Program-made: the position numbers and the translations under genes | Shown here: piece after piece, positions 25,025 through 34,689 of the stretch | Layout of the letters: each line of letters opens with the position of its first letter | Numbering within the stretch: the stretch's first letter is position 1 | NCBI GenBank assembly: GCA_937873135.1 | Contig: CALMVQ010000158.1 | Coordinates: 1-57,802 of the forward strand | Origin: an uncultured Scytonema sp. | Lineage (GTDB): Bacteria; Cyanobacteriota; Cyanobacteriia; Cyanobacteriales; Nostocaceae | DNA: 57,802 bases | Reading direction: 5' to 3' | Notes under the pieces: generated by a model | Databases searched by the model: none | The model's input: only the letters and a program-made list of their open reading frames with translations | Told to the model about the DNA's origin: nothing

Positions 25025-25147
25025 AGATAAAATTAATGAACGTGCTGAGGCTATACTACTCTCCATTTTAATGAGGCGTTGCATTCCTGCACTGCTCTCA
25101 AATGGTATATTTTCCTGGAAAGGGGAGTCAGAAAAAGAGACTCCGAT

Positions 25148-26428
25148 TTACAATACCTCTCGTCTTAAGTATGGTTGTAGGGCTTCTGGGATTTGCACCC
25201 GTCCATCTTCAAGTTGATAATTTTCCAAAATCGCTGCCATTGTGCGTCCGATCGCCAAGCCAGAACCGTTGAGGGTGTGTACTAACTGAGTCCCCTTCTT
25301 GCCACCTTCTTTAAAGCGAATCTGCCCCCGCCTTGCTTGAAAATCTTGGAAATTAGAACAACTGGAAATTTCTCGGTACTTAAGAGCAGAGGGCAGCCAA
25401 ACTTCCAGATCATATGTTTTAGCCGCACCAAATCCTAAATCCCCAGTACATAACTCCATAACTCGATAGGGCAAATGCAAAGCCTGTAAAATAGCTTCCG
25501 CATTTCCCACCAATTTTTCTAACTCATCAGATGAGGTGCGAGGATGAACAATTTTCACTAATTCAACTTTGTTGAACTGATGCAAGCGAATCAATCCCCG
25601 CATATCGCGTCCATAACTACCCGCTTCGCGGCGAAAACAGGGAGTATACGCGCAGTGGTATATTGGTAAGTCATCAGATGTGATCGTTTCACCACGGTAG
25701 AGGTTTGTCACTGGGACTTCTGCTGTGGGAGTCAGCCACAAATCATCAGCCGCGCATTTAAAACTTTCTTCAGCAAACTTGGGTAGTTGACCTGTTGCCG
25801 TCATTGATTCGGTGTTAACTAGAAATGGGGGAATCACTTCCACATACCCTGCTTCTATTTGGCGATCAAGCATAAACTGAATTAATGCCCTTTCCAATGC
25901 CGCACCAGCACCTATTAAAGTCACAAAGCGACTTTGTGCCACTTTCACCGCGCGTTCAAAGTTAAGAATACCTAACTTTTCGCCAATTTCCCAGTGGGGA
26001 AGGATATTCCGGTTCTGAGGAATGTACTCTTCACCCCAAGAGCGAACTTCTACGTTCTCTTCCTCATTCTTCCCAATGGGTGTAGAGTGTTCCGGCAAGT
26101 TAGGAAGTGAGAGTAAAAGTTCTTCAATTTTTGCCAGTAGATCTTTCTCTTGAGGTTCTAATGTCCCAATCAAAGCTTTAGTAGAACTGCCTTCATCTCG
26201 TAACGCTTTAATTTCTAATTCATTGGGGTTACAACCAGCTTTAATTTTTTCAGGAATTAATTTAGCAATTTCATTGCTGCGTGCTTGGAGTTGATTTCGC
26301 TTCGCTTCCAAATCGCGTTGTTGTCTGTCTAACTCCACAAGTGGTTGAATGTCATAGTTCCCACCACGACTATTTAACCTTTCTTGAATTGATTGTGAAT
26401 TTTCTCGTATTTGTTTAATATCCAGCAC
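25148..26428 (-). CDS. serS: Seryl-tRNA synthetase
   Basis: SerRS is a class II synthetase charging tRNA-Ser. The 426-residue protein has the N-terminal helical arm (residues 1-110, [17 protein letters not shown]), motif 2 [22 protein letters not shown] near 266 and motif 3 [16 protein letters not shown] near 388. The full usual length is present. It lies 123 bp upstream of rseP on the same strand and may be cotranscribed with rseP and nth. Confidence 0.98.
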   Translation of the reverse strand: MLDIKQIRENSQSIQERLNSRGGNYDIQPLVELDRQQRDLEAKRNQLQARSNEIAKLIPEKIKAGCNPNELEIKALRDEGSSTKALIGTLEPQEKDLLAKIEELLLSLPNLPEHSTPIGKNEEENVEVRSWGEEYIPQNRNILPHWEIGEKLGILNFERAVKVAQSRFVTLIGAGAALERALIQFMLDRQIEAGYVEVIPPFLVNTESMTATGQLPKFAEESFKCAADDLWLTPTAEVPVTNLYRGETITSDDLPIYHCAYTPCFRREAGSYGRDMRGLIRLHQFNKVELVKIVHPRTSSDELEKLVGNAEAILQALHLPYRVMELCTGDLGFGAAKTYDLEVWLPSALKYREISSCSNFQDFQARRGQIRFKEGGKKGTQLVHTLNGSGLAIGRTMAAILENYQLEDGRVQIPEALQPYLRREVL

Positions 26429-26679
26429 AGATTTTTCTCACGTCTTATAGAAACTGGGGAAGTTCTGAATACACTCACTCTTTAAGTGTTGAATTTGAAC
26501 TGCCAGAGGTCAGAACAAACAACCTTTACCGATAAGATAGGCTCAGTCATACCTAATTTATGTAGGCTTTTAGCTGGAGTTTGTGCAATTTTACCTTGCC
26601 ATGATAGCAAAAACAAAGTTTCTGCAAAATAGAGAGTAGCTAGGAGCCACCAAGCCTGACTCCCTACTCCCTACTACGA

Positions 26680-27237
26680 CTATGGTTTAATGCGATTAAG
26701 AAGCCAAATCGACGCGACAAGTCCTGCAAAATGGGCGAAAACAGTGTTAGTGTTTGCTTGCACAACGAAAATATCTAGTGATTGGATGATTCGGCTAGGA
26801 TCAACCTGAGTTAAAACTCCACCACCAAATTGTGGTACTGTTAATGACTTTGTTAAGAGAGTGCCAACGATCGCTTCCGCCCCTAAAAGAGTCACAAGCA
26901 TTCCTACCAAATGGACGATCAATCCCAACCGTACAACCTGAACAGTCTCAATTTTGCGAGGACGGTTGCTGGGATTGGATGATTCAAGTTGCCTACCAAT
27001 CCTGGTGTAACGGAAAGCTAGATAAATGCTGACAGCTAAGGCAATCAGTCCGCTCACTGCTAAAATGACGCCAAACCCAGTGCCTGGATTATTATTAGTG
27101 CCAGTTCTCTGACTAAAAACGGCAAATAGCAAAACTGCGCCAGAAATAACACCCAGCACTAACTGAGTCCAGAAGCTAATCCAACCTGTGAGGCGAAATG
27201 TTTGGGCAATTGCCCGGAGTTGAGAGGAATCTGACAT
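26680..27237 (-). CDS. DUF3611 family membrane protein
   Basis: The 185-residue protein (from the internal ATG three codons into the longest frame) has four hydrophobic helices and the DUF3611 signature, AQTFRLTGWISFWTQLVLGV near 12 and NNPGTGFGVILA near 48. The family occurs in cyanobacteria and chloroplasts, where membership is predicted to be in thylakoid or envelope membranes; function is not known to me. The MSDSSQLRAIAQ start matches relatives better than the MIGM extension. Confidence 0.88.
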   Translation of the reverse strand: MSDSSQLRAIAQTFRLTGWISFWTQLVLGVISGAVLLFAVFSQRTGTNNNPGTGFGVILAVSGLIALAVSIYLAFRYTRIGRQLESSNPSNRPRKIETVQVVRLGLIVHLVGMLVTLLGAEAIVGTLLTKSLTVPQFGGGVLTQVDPSRIIQSLDIFVVQANTNTVFAHFAGLVASIWLLNRIKP

Positions 27238-27246
27238 ACCGATCAC

Positions 27247-28174
27247 CTATGTGCTATGAAGAGCGAGCTATATCTTGTACCAGAATGACACGAGCTTGTC
27301 GGTTGAAACATCCATAAATAACTGGCGACGAACATTTCTTTGGCAACCAAGAGGTGGAAGAAAATTCTTCCAGTGTCCGTCGGCAGAAGGTAGGAGACTG
27401 AGGCTTTTTAAGTATAATAAAATACGCAATATCTTAGTACTGAGTCAGGACTACACTATTACGCTCTGGTGTTAGCATGTAAGTGTTTTGGGCAAAGTGG
27501 GGAAGAAGCATGTACTTTTGATCTCAAAAAATTCATGACATAGCTGTCCTCTGCCCGTGACTTATAGCTGCTTAGCCGGAAGGTCTGGTCATTCGCCCTA
27601 ATCTTACCGCCATTTATTCATATACTCTTAACAGATACAGCTTGCTTGGTATGACTATCGCAATGAGTAAATGGAGAGACGAGTCTCTCAAGTACAAATA
27701 ATTCAGTACTAAATACCTACTTGTGTGTGTCCAGTGTTTATAGAGCGTGGAATCTGATATGGCTCTTTACTTAATCTTTAAGCTTCAGCACCAGAATAAT
27801 CACTGTTCCACAAAGTGTTTGTTAAGTTTGTTAGAAAAAGCTCGTTTTACCGATAGAATTGCTTAGGCAGCATTTGATGCTTAAGCAATCCTCACGTACT
27901 CGGCATTGCTTGACACAAGGATAGCAGCACAACTACTGTTCATTTGCTCCTCACCACACCGCTTAGAAGCTCAGGTCAGGGGGTACAAGTCTTTGTACCC
28001 CCTGACCTGGCGCATACATTCCACTACTGACAAGTGTGGGTTAAATTTTATTGTTTGCGCTTGCTAATCTAGCCTGAGTATTGTTATATACTTTATCTTT
28101 GGGGTGTATTTCTTTATACTCAAAATCAGGGTTATCGGTTCAGCCTTAGGCATATTTTTAGCTATTCACCAACC
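27247..28174. other. Long gene-free region upstream of padR
   Basis: Over 900 bp without a credible gene. Two hairpins stand out: one with ATTGCTTAG/TTAAGCAAT arms at 27858-27889, and the much stronger perfect stem listed separately. A 66-codon open frame on the plus strand near its left end has no protein-like character. The sequence may hold a long 5' leader or a small RNA for the padR side; nothing specific can be supported. Confidence 0.5.
27972..28009. terminator. Perfect 17-bp stem hairpin
   Basis: Arms CAGGTCAGGGGGTACAA and TTGTACCCCCTGACCTG pair perfectly across a four-base loop. There is no T-run after it on either strand, so it may be a dispersed palindromic repeat rather than a canonical terminator. 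It stands about 165 bp upstream of the padR start. Confidence 0.6.
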
Positions 28175-28522
28175 ATGAAACTTGAGGATATATATCAATT
28201 CTTTGAGAATCCTCCACCAACTTACCTCTGTCAGGAACTAACAGTTTGTTATATCTTGTATGTTTTACTACAAGGTGAATCCTATGGAACCGAGTTGATC
28301 CAACAACTGGAGATTGAGTACCCAACCTATCGGCTTTCGGATACAGTACTTTACAGTGCAATCAAATTTCTGGAAGACCAAAAGGCAATTACTGGGTATT
28401 GGAAAAAGCTTGAAGGACGTGGTCGTCCAAGAAGGATGTACCAAGTTTCCGCAGAATGGAAAACTCAAGCTCAGGATTTAGCTCGTTTGTGGCATCAGTA
28501 CATTAGTAAAAGGACAAATTAA
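28175..28522 (+). CDS. PadR-family winged-helix transcription regulator
   Basis: The 115-residue protein carries a PadR winged-helix domain: LTVCYILYVLLQGESYGTELIQQLE near 23, LSDTVLYSAIKFLEDQKAI near 54 and the wing GRGRPRRMYQVS near 80. It lacks the C-terminal dimerisation helix of long PadR proteins, so it is a short subtype like those widespread in cyanobacteria. The clock-related protein Pex is also a PadR-like protein, but nothing here identifies it as Pex. Ligand and targets unknown. Confidence 0.88.
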   Translation: MKLEDIYQFFENPPPTYLCQELTVCYILYVLLQGESYGTELIQQLEIEYPTYRLSDTVLYSAIKFLEDQKAITGYWKKLEGRGRPRRMYQVSAEWKTQAQDLARLWHQYISKRTN

Positions 28523-28562
28523 CAAATAATTACAAGTTACTAGGCACAACGTATGTGGTGCT

Positions 28563-28644
28563 TGGTAATCGGTCATTGGTAATTGGGCAAAAGGGCAAAG
28601 CGTCAAGAGATCATTTTCTTCACAATCACCCATTACCCATTACC
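28563..28644. repeat. Imperfect inverted repeat of GGTAAT words
   Basis: TTGGTAATCGGTCATTGGTAATTGGG on the left and CACCCATTACCCATTACCA on the right are partly complementary. This is a common form of intergenic palindrome in Nostocales. It follows the padR gene and could act as its terminator. Confidence 0.5.
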
Positions 28645-28724
28645 AGCCCTTACAAGGTACTAGCAACTCACCCAAATAGTTAATAATGAATAAGTCTCCT
28701 CCAGTAAAACTGTCATAGTTAGAT

Positions 28725-29255
28725 ATGGATACTGCTATCCTGCCATCCACATTGTTGCTTACATTGTTGTTATCGGTCGGCTTGTTCTTCTTTATTCGGG
28801 CATCCACCAAAGACCGTATAAAAAAAGAATTACTCGTCTCCAATCTAGACGAAGCTACTCTCATGCAACAATTACAGGAGTATTTCCGCACAAGGTCTTA
28901 CCAAGTGGTAGCGGTAGATCCAGAACAAAACCAAGTAACGTTTGAAGGATTTGTTAGCCCCAGTTGGTTTTTAGCTGTGTTTTTGACACTGTTATCAGCG
29001 GTTGGTTTTCTTTGTCTGGCACTAGTTTTGTCACTGCTTTTTCCTCACCTAAACATAGTTTTTCTAGGTATGGTACTGTTATCTCCTTTAAGTGGTATTT
29101 TTTATTGGAAAAAATCTGCAAGATTTGAGAAGGTGTTGCTAAAAGTAGAAGCAACCCAAAACAAACTTAGAGACTTAAGTCAAATTACTGTTATTGCCCA
29201 TCGAGATGAGATCAATGAGTTACAGAAGACACTAAAGTTAAATCTGTACGAGTAA
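28725..29255 (+). CDS. Cofactor assembly of complex C subunit B (CCB-type)
   Basis: The 176-residue protein belongs to the family needed for covalent attachment of heme ci to cytochrome b6 of the b6f complex. It has an N-terminal membrane helix (LLLTLLLSVGLFFFIRA), a short soluble part with YFRTRSYQVVAVDPEQNQVTFEG near 48, two further helices forming a hairpin (WFLAVFLTLLSAVGFLCLALVLSLL and IVFLGMVLLSPLSGIFY), and a C-terminal soluble tail with ITVIAHRDEINELQK. It probably sits in the thylakoid membrane. The assignment to CCB2 versus CCB4 type was not attempted. Confidence 0.85.
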   Translation: MDTAILPSTLLLTLLLSVGLFFFIRASTKDRIKKELLVSNLDEATLMQQLQEYFRTRSYQVVAVDPEQNQVTFEGFVSPSWFLAVFLTLLSAVGFLCLALVLSLLFPHLNIVFLGMVLLSPLSGIFYWKKSARFEKVLLKVEATQNKLRDLSQITVIAHRDEINELQKTLKLNLYE

Positions 29256-29825
29256 CTATATATACTGAAGTACCAAATAATATAATTTGAAATTTGAAGA
29301 TTGAAATGTATATTTCCTCCCCTAGCTAGAGGCAAGGAGAGGAAATATATACTAAAGGGTTTATGAGAAGCAGACGTCCGATAGAGTCTTAGAGAAATGG
29401 ACGTGAGTGAGGAAATTCCACAACTTTTATTGCAGAAAACAAGCTGCCTTTAAGAGAAAGAGCGTACTGGGTGATGTAACAAAGATTATTTGCAATCAAC
29501 CGCATTAAATCCTTACGCAACGCTTATGTTACTCCGCCACTCCTACACAGTAGCTTCCCATGTACGGCATAAAGGATAGCTTACAAAGTAAGTCTGGCTT
29601 GGGATAGAGTCGCTCTATCTTCGCTTCAGTATGTATTCTCACACTGAAAATCAACTAGTATAAACCTAATGATTTAAAAGACGTTGATTATCTAAGTTAT
29701 CTCTTCTCGGTCTTACTGGCAACGCTGCAATCAAAAAACGAAACTTTTGAATAACCTTAGCAATTTTGCTAGTTAATATTCGTCAAAGTTTACACTCAAA
29801 ACCGCTTATGATAACTATTGATTGT
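29256..29825. other. Gene-free region with one hairpin
   Basis: Between convergent genes. A hairpin with TATATTTCCTC / GAGGAAATATA arms (29309-29349) lies soon after the CCB gene and could end its transcript. No gene, tRNA or known RNA was recognised in the rest. Confidence 0.5.
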
Positions 29826-30143
29826 TCAACGATTTCCTACCGCCACAGGTTCCAGGACTAAAGGAGTTTCTAAAGTTCTCAAACTGGGGAATAAGAAATG
29901 GTTTTCTTCAACATATTGAGCACCAAACAGACCCTTTTCAGCCCAGAAATAACGATCTGTTGTGTGTTCATTTCGCTTTACGAGTAGCAACGCAGGTGGT
30001 GAGATTCTTTCAGCTAAAATAAATTTTCTAGCTGCTGTCACTGGTTTATCTTCACCGCTTTCGATGCTATATTGTGGCACGTGCTCAAGAATTCGTCGTC
30101 CTTCCTGACGACGACGGCTTTTCCTCTTTCGTCTCCTTGCCAA
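29826..30143 (-). CDS. DUF3155 family protein
   Basis: The 105-residue protein starts with a very basic stretch, ARRRKRKSRRRQEGRRI, and continues LEHVPQYSIESGEDKPVT, AARKFI and PPALLLVKRNEHTTDRYFW, all typical of DUF3155, a cyanobacterial family of unknown function. The start is taken as TTG at 30143 because an AGGAGGA ribosome-binding site lies seven bases before it and relatives start at this residue. A 29-residue upstream extension to an ATG is possible but not family-like. The basic N-terminus suggests RNA or ribosome binding, which is only inference. Confidence 0.87.
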   Translation of the reverse strand: MARRRKRKSRRRQEGRRILEHVPQYSIESGEDKPVTAARKFILAERISPPALLLVKRNEHTTDRYFWAEKGLFGAQYVEENHFLFPSLRTLETPLVLEPVAVGNR

Positions 30144-30408
30144 CCTATTATCCTCCTCTTTCAAGCTACAGACTGTAGTTATAGCTACAAAATCCGTCGT
30201 AATTATAGGAGTTCTAGTTCTAAAAATCAATAGTTTTTAATCTTTTGATACAACTGATACAACACAGTTGAAAAATAGGGGGGATATATAATGCCGAAGA
30301 GCGAATCATTTGTTGCTAAATTTGGTTAAGCTTTGTGAAATGGGAAAAATAAACCCCCGGTTACTCGTCTTCGTTATTTAGTCCTTAACCTTAAGCAGTA
30401 TCTGAAAA

Positions 30409-31695
30409 ATGTCAATGTCTGCCAGTTCCGATTTTATTGCTCTGTGCCAAGAGCAAATGGCACTATTAGCCCAAGGGCTGGGAGCATCTTTGAGCGTTGT
30501 GTATTTAACACAAGAATTAGTGGAGACACCAACGAATGAAGCGAAACTGATTCCTGTGGTTGTTTATCCAGAAACGGCAGTGGGGCGAGCAGGCACAGCT
30601 TTAGCATTGCCCACTCACAGAGGTAAATTTTTAAAAGCAGCAAAGGAATTTCCCGCTCCATTACATGATTTTAGGGAAGACGGAGGGTCAACGCATTTAA
30701 AAGGGGAATACCTGCTTAGTGGTGACCAATTTGTTTTACCTCTGATCCATGAGGAAGTTATGTTAGGATTACTGGTAACATGTCGGGAAGATAGAGCATG
30801 GAACGCTATTGAGCGCAGCTCTATTGAACGTATTGCCCAAACGCTAGCGATCTCTTGTATGCTGGATCGGCGTCAAGCATGGTTAGAGCAACAGTTGCAT
30901 CAACAACAAATTCTGCAAGATCGGCAACAAGATTTGCTAGATAATTTATTGCATCAGTTTCGCAATCCGTTAACGGCTTTACGAACTTTTGGTCAACTGC
31001 TTTTAAAGCGACTGCGCCCTGGAGATATAAATCGAGAAGTCGCAGCTAGTATTGTGCGGGAAAGTGATCGCCTTAAAGAATTGTTGCAAAGTTTTGATGA
31101 AGTCATTGACTTGACAGCCGAAGATTTAGCGCCCTTGAAGCTTCTGCAAGATAAAGTCAATGTAAATCAGCCCAAACCATCACTCTTGTTGCCCAAAGCT
31201 GGAGAGAAAGAAGCGGACTTCTTAGTTGCGGATGTATTGGAACCATTATTGGTATCCGCAAAAGCGATCGCCCTGGAAAGAAATTTGCTTATAAGCGCAG
31301 AAATTTCTCCCAACTTACCTTTTGTACGTGCCAACGCGATCGCATTGCGGGAAGTACTAAGCAATATTATTGATAATGCTTTGAAATACACTCCCATTGG
31401 TGGAAAGATTTTAATCAAGACGGGGCAAGAAAAACCTCATTTTCAAGGAATCATCATCAGTGATAATGGTCCTGGCATACCAAATAAAGATTTATTACAT
31501 CTCGGCGAACGGCATTACCGGGGTGTACAAGCTCAAACGTCAATTCCTGGTACGGGATTAGGTTTAGCGATCGCCAAACAGCTTATAGAGCAAATGCACG
31601 GTGAAATTGAAGTTCACAGCCCTGCAATATACTCACATATCACTTCACCTAATATGCCAGGAACGACATTTATTATTTGGTTGCCTTTAGCTTAG
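30409..31695 (+). CDS. hik2: Sensor histidine kinase, Hik2/CSK-like
   Basis: The 428-residue soluble kinase has a GAF-like sensor domain (about 10-155), a DHp helix with phospho-acceptor H182 in LLHQFRNPLTALRTFGQLL, and a HATPase domain with N-box NIIDNALKYTP near 319, DNGPGIP near 351 and GTGLGLAIAK near 382. Size, order and the N-terminal ALCQEQMALLAQGLG with C13 fit Hik2, the cyanobacterial relative of chloroplast sensor kinase, whose GAF cysteine is reported to bind an iron-sulfur cluster and sense plastoquinone redox state. The family name is assigned from memory of this pattern. There is no adjacent response regulator. Confidence 0.8.
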   Translation: MSMSASSDFIALCQEQMALLAQGLGASLSVVYLTQELVETPTNEAKLIPVVVYPETAVGRAGTALALPTHRGKFLKAAKEFPAPLHDFREDGGSTHLKGEYLLSGDQFVLPLIHEEVMLGLLVTCREDRAWNAIERSSIERIAQTLAISCMLDRRQAWLEQQLHQQQILQDRQQDLLDNLLHQFRNPLTALRTFGQLLLKRLRPGDINREVAASIVRESDRLKELLQSFDEVIDLTAEDLAPLKLLQDKVNVNQPKPSLLLPKAGEKEADFLVADVLEPLLVSAKAIALERNLLISAEISPNLPFVRANAIALREVLSNIIDNALKYTPIGGKILIKTGQEKPHFQGIIISDNGPGIPNKDLLHLGERHYRGVQAQTSIPGTGLGLAIAKQLIEQMHGEIEVHSPAIYSHITSPNMPGTTFIIWLPLA

Positions 31696-31731
31696 AGTGA
31701 TCGGCTCTTTCGCTAACTGAAGGCACGACTG

Positions 31732-32991
31732 CTACTTGAGCGAAATCTGCAAGTTTTGTCCAATAATCATTTGTAAATCGGTGTTTGGATCGACTGTGAT
31801 TAAGGTTACATTTTTCTTACCAAAGAAATAACCAAACAAAGCACCAATACCAGCACCACCCAAGATTTTTCCGGCAGTAATATCGCGATTGCCAGTCACA
31901 GCCGAGACAGCCGCAGCAGCCCCTGCACCTATTGCTGAATCCTGTAAAATTGTTTGAGTCTGAGCACCTTTGCTAATAGTTTCAGTTTTGGTAATGGGTT
32001 CAGAAGTCGCATTGATTTGATACTCTTGCCCTGTACTTAAAACTAGTTTTTGAGCTGTGAATTGAGAACCACCTTTCTCCTTAAGAGGGTGGAGTTCGCC
32101 AACAACCTGACTGCCAGCTGGAATGACGACATCTCCTTTATCCGTAACTACGTTTTGCGATACTGTCACCGTCAAGGGCACTGTTTCATCCTTAGTGAGC
32201 AGAATTTTTTTGGCTTTGTCGTATTTTACGGGAATTATTGTTCCTTGAGGAACGATAACGGCTATAGGTTTTGTGGAATACGATTGCTCAGTACCTCTAG
32301 TAGCGACAACATAGGGCGAGTTGATTGCTGATACTCGTTTAGAACTGAATAGTGCTTGGTAAATAAACGCCGCTACCTGTGCCCGCGTTGCTGTTTCCTT
32401 GGGATTGAGCAATTTAGTATTAGGATAGTTGACGACAATTTGCCTCTCAGTAGCCGCAGCAATGGGACTGCGAGCATAGCTGTCGATGTTAGAGGCGTCG
32501 TCGTAGTATTGGAGAGTGCTTTCTGCGTCAATATTAGGGGAATATTCCAAACCGTTAGCAAGGGAAACTAACACCTGTTCGCGGGGAATAGCTTGATTAG
32601 GCTCAAAACGATTGCCAGGGTATCCAGACAAGAAACCAGTGGAGTATGCCTGCTGAATAGCATTAGATGCCCAGTAATTACTTGGCACATCGTTAAATCC
32701 GACTGCCTCTCGTTTTGCTGCTTGTTGGAAGGCTTTATTGAGCATGGCAGCAAATTGAGCGCGTGTCACTTGTTCTTCTGGGTGGAAGCTGCCATCAGGA
32801 AATCCAGCAATGATACCTCGCTGTGATAGTTGTTGAATAAATGTTGCTGCCCAATAATTGGATTGAACATCAGAAAAAGTTGTTTGGGCGAAAGACGGTG
32901 CAGGTGTCAATAAAGGTGCAACAATGCCTACTGTTGCACTAAGTATCATGAATGCAGCACATCCTGATTTGAACCGATATTGATGAAACAT
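31732..32991 (-). CDS. S-layer homology (SLH) domain envelope protein
   Basis: The 419-residue protein has a signal peptide ending at about residue 35 (PSFAQTT). Three SLH repeats follow: FSDVQSNYWAATFIQQL near 38, FNDVPSNYWASNAIQQAY near 98, and a more divergent third ending ATRAQVAAFIYQ near 213. SLH repeats anchor proteins to the cell wall. The C-terminal part (about 240-419) is a different domain with VIPAGSQVVGEL and a glycine-rich hydrophobic stretch (IGAGAAAAVSAVTGN, GGAGIGALFGYFFG). That domain recurs alone in the next minus-strand gene. Role unknown; it is probably at the outer envelope. Confidence 0.88.
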   Translation of the reverse strand: MFHQYRFKSGCAAFMILSATVGIVAPLLTPAPSFAQTTFSDVQSNYWAATFIQQLSQRGIIAGFPDGSFHPEEQVTRAQFAAMLNKAFQQAAKREAVGFNDVPSNYWASNAIQQAYSTGFLSGYPGNRFEPNQAIPREQVLVSLANGLEYSPNIDAESTLQYYDDASNIDSYARSPIAAATERQIVVNYPNTKLLNPKETATRAQVAAFIYQALFSSKRVSAINSPYVVATRGTEQSYSTKPIAVIVPQGTIIPVKYDKAKKILLTKDETVPLTVTVSQNVVTDKGDVVIPAGSQVVGELHPLKEKGGSQFTAQKLVLSTGQEYQINATSEPITKTETISKGAQTQTILQDSAIGAGAAAAVSAVTGNRDITAGKILGGAGIGALFGYFFGKKNVTLITVDPNTDLQMIIGQNLQISLK

Positions 32992-33347
32992 CGACTTTTG
33001 TCTTCCTAAGAATTTTGAATATTGCTATTAACGTAAGTTGCCAGTCTTATAGATGCGTGCTGGTCAGGAATAATAGGTAATTGGAATAGCAAAAAAGAGG
33101 ACTTCCCTTTTTCCCAATCTCCAATTACTCTATATGTCTAAATAGCAACTTATGTTATTAGTTACCCAGACCTTCTTAGGGGTAAAATGTTCCCATTAAT
33201 CTTTTTGGATGTAATATTTGATATCCGAAACTATGTAATAAATCTTTAAAAAGATAGCTGAAAAAAATTAAGCGATCGCACACTTATTATGGAGGAGCGA
33301 TCGCACTATTGTCATAATTAAAGACACGAGTTAGATTTAAGTTAAGT
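32992..33347. other. Intergenic region with short inverted repeats
   Basis: Between two related minus-strand genes. Nested inverted repeats, TTGCTATT/AATAGCAA outside and GTAATTGGA/TCCAATTAC inside (33022-33133), suggest a small palindromic element. Two HIP1-type GCGATCGC words stand 25 bp apart near 33275-33305. No gene seen. Confidence 0.5.
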
Positions 33348-34025
33348 TTAGTAGCGAGAAAGCTGTAGATTAGAGCGCAGAGTGAGATTCAAATCTCCTC
33401 TTTGAGGGTTAATCACGACAACTTCAGCTTCCTTACGTCGCAACAGAATACTTGCGGCTGTACCAGCACCAGCACCGAGTATAGGTTCTATGGCATTAAT
33501 CCTGTGGTTTCCTGTAATCAGTGCGATGAGACTAGCCGCACCAGCACCAATGGCTGCATCTTGTACAACTGTGCCAGTGTCGGCTCCTTTGGTAATTTTT
33601 TGTTTTTTGGTGATGATCCGAGAACTGGCGTCAATAGATTGGCGATCGCCATTAGAAAATACTAACTCTTGAGCTATGAACTGAGAACCTTTTTCAGAGT
33701 TTCTCGTTGCAGGTTCTAATTGCCCTTTAATTTCGGTTCCTTCAGGGATTAAGACATTTTTGTTTCTATCTACAATGTTTCTTGCTACCCTCAACTTTAA
33801 GGGTGTTGTTTCGTTAGGAGTCACAACAACTTTATCTTTGTCGTAAGTAACAGGAAGAGTCACTCCAGCAGGGATTGAAATCGATCCATTGTATTCTCCA
33901 TTTTGTTCGCGTATAAGCTGTGCATTAGCAGGAACGGGAGCAAATATAGGGGCAACTATACCTGTTGTGACTGCCATTGCCATAACTGCTACAGTTCCAA
34001 ACTTCCAGCGACGAAAGCGAGTCAT
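33348..34025 (-). CDS. Exported protein, paralogue of the SLH protein's C-terminal domain
   Basis: The 225-residue protein has a signal peptide ending PANAQ (about residue 35). The mature part aligns by eye with residues 240-419 of the downstream SLH protein: ISIPAGVTLPVTYDKDKVVVTPNETTPL versus VIVPQGTIIPVKYDKAKKILLTKDETVPL, VLIPEGTEIKGQL versus VVIPAGSQVVGEL, FIAQELVFSNGDRQSIDA versus FTAQKLVLSTGQEYQINA, and AAIGAGAASLIALITGN versus SAIGAGAAAAVSAVTGN. The 'IPxGTxxxGxL' strand pattern recalls the TrbI/VirB10 beta-barrel. No SLH repeats are present. A tandem duplication with domain gain or loss is inferred. Confidence 0.8.
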   Translation of the reverse strand: MTRFRRWKFGTVAVMAMAVTTGIVAPIFAPVPANAQLIREQNGEYNGSISIPAGVTLPVTYDKDKVVVTPNETTPLKLRVARNIVDRNKNVLIPEGTEIKGQLEPATRNSEKGSQFIAQELVFSNGDRQSIDASSRIITKKQKITKGADTGTVVQDAAIGAGAASLIALITGNHRINAIEPILGAGAGTAASILLRRKEAEVVVINPQRGDLNLTLRSNLQLSRY

Positions 34026-34689
34026 TTTCGGGTTTCCTTTTGATTCGTTACTGAACTAAATGACGTGTCTTTACTAACATTGTTTCTGAAATTTTTTCAA
34101 CCTATCTTTAAACGTATTAAAAAAGACAAAGCGCTTTGATGACGGTTACGTGTATATATTAGTTCCTCAAGATTTTTTGACTTTATTGATGTGTGTTCAT
34201 CAGTAAAGGGTAGGTAGTCAGATGACGCAAAGTTTATTAAATTCTTCTGTAGACATAAGCCTCACAACGCACTGCTTACCTTCAAACATCTATTTTTTGA
34301 TATTGGTGCATTACGGTGTTCATTTCAAACTTAGCAGCAAATATCAGGCAGCCGTGCATCATAGAGTAAGTGACAGATCCGTAAAATTTATTTTTCTTGA
34401 TGCCAAAAAAATTTATGCCGACTCCCACCAGCCGATTTTGACGAATCGAATCTGCGGAAGTATGTCAATTATATCTCTTGATGGAGCGAGCAAAGGGGAT
34501 AAAAGATGATGGAATTTTTATTTTTAACGAATTAGAGGTAAAAATTGATGATTTGATTGTTAATAAATTGTTAATAATCGTAAAATTACGGTGTAAAAGA
34601 CTGGAAACCTGATTTTCACCTAGCTAAACTAGCAATAAAGAGCATCTGTAATTCTATTTATTAAAAGTAGGTGTGGCGCTGCAGCTTTA
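34026..34689. other. Divergent gene-free region upstream of sbcC
   Basis: A 95-codon frame inside (34222-34509) has no protein-like features and is not called. A 12-bp palindrome CAAAGCGCTTTG lies at 34126-34137. The segment just before sbcC is AT-rich and probably holds its promoter. Confidence 0.5.

Noticed and set aside
27275-27475. 66-codon plus-strand frame upstream of padR
   Set aside because: Basic and irregular composition, no ribosome-binding site, no recognisable similarity.
34222-34509. 95-codon plus-strand frame upstream of sbcC
   Set aside because: Composition is not protein-like, no recognisable motif and no ribosome-binding site, so it was not called.
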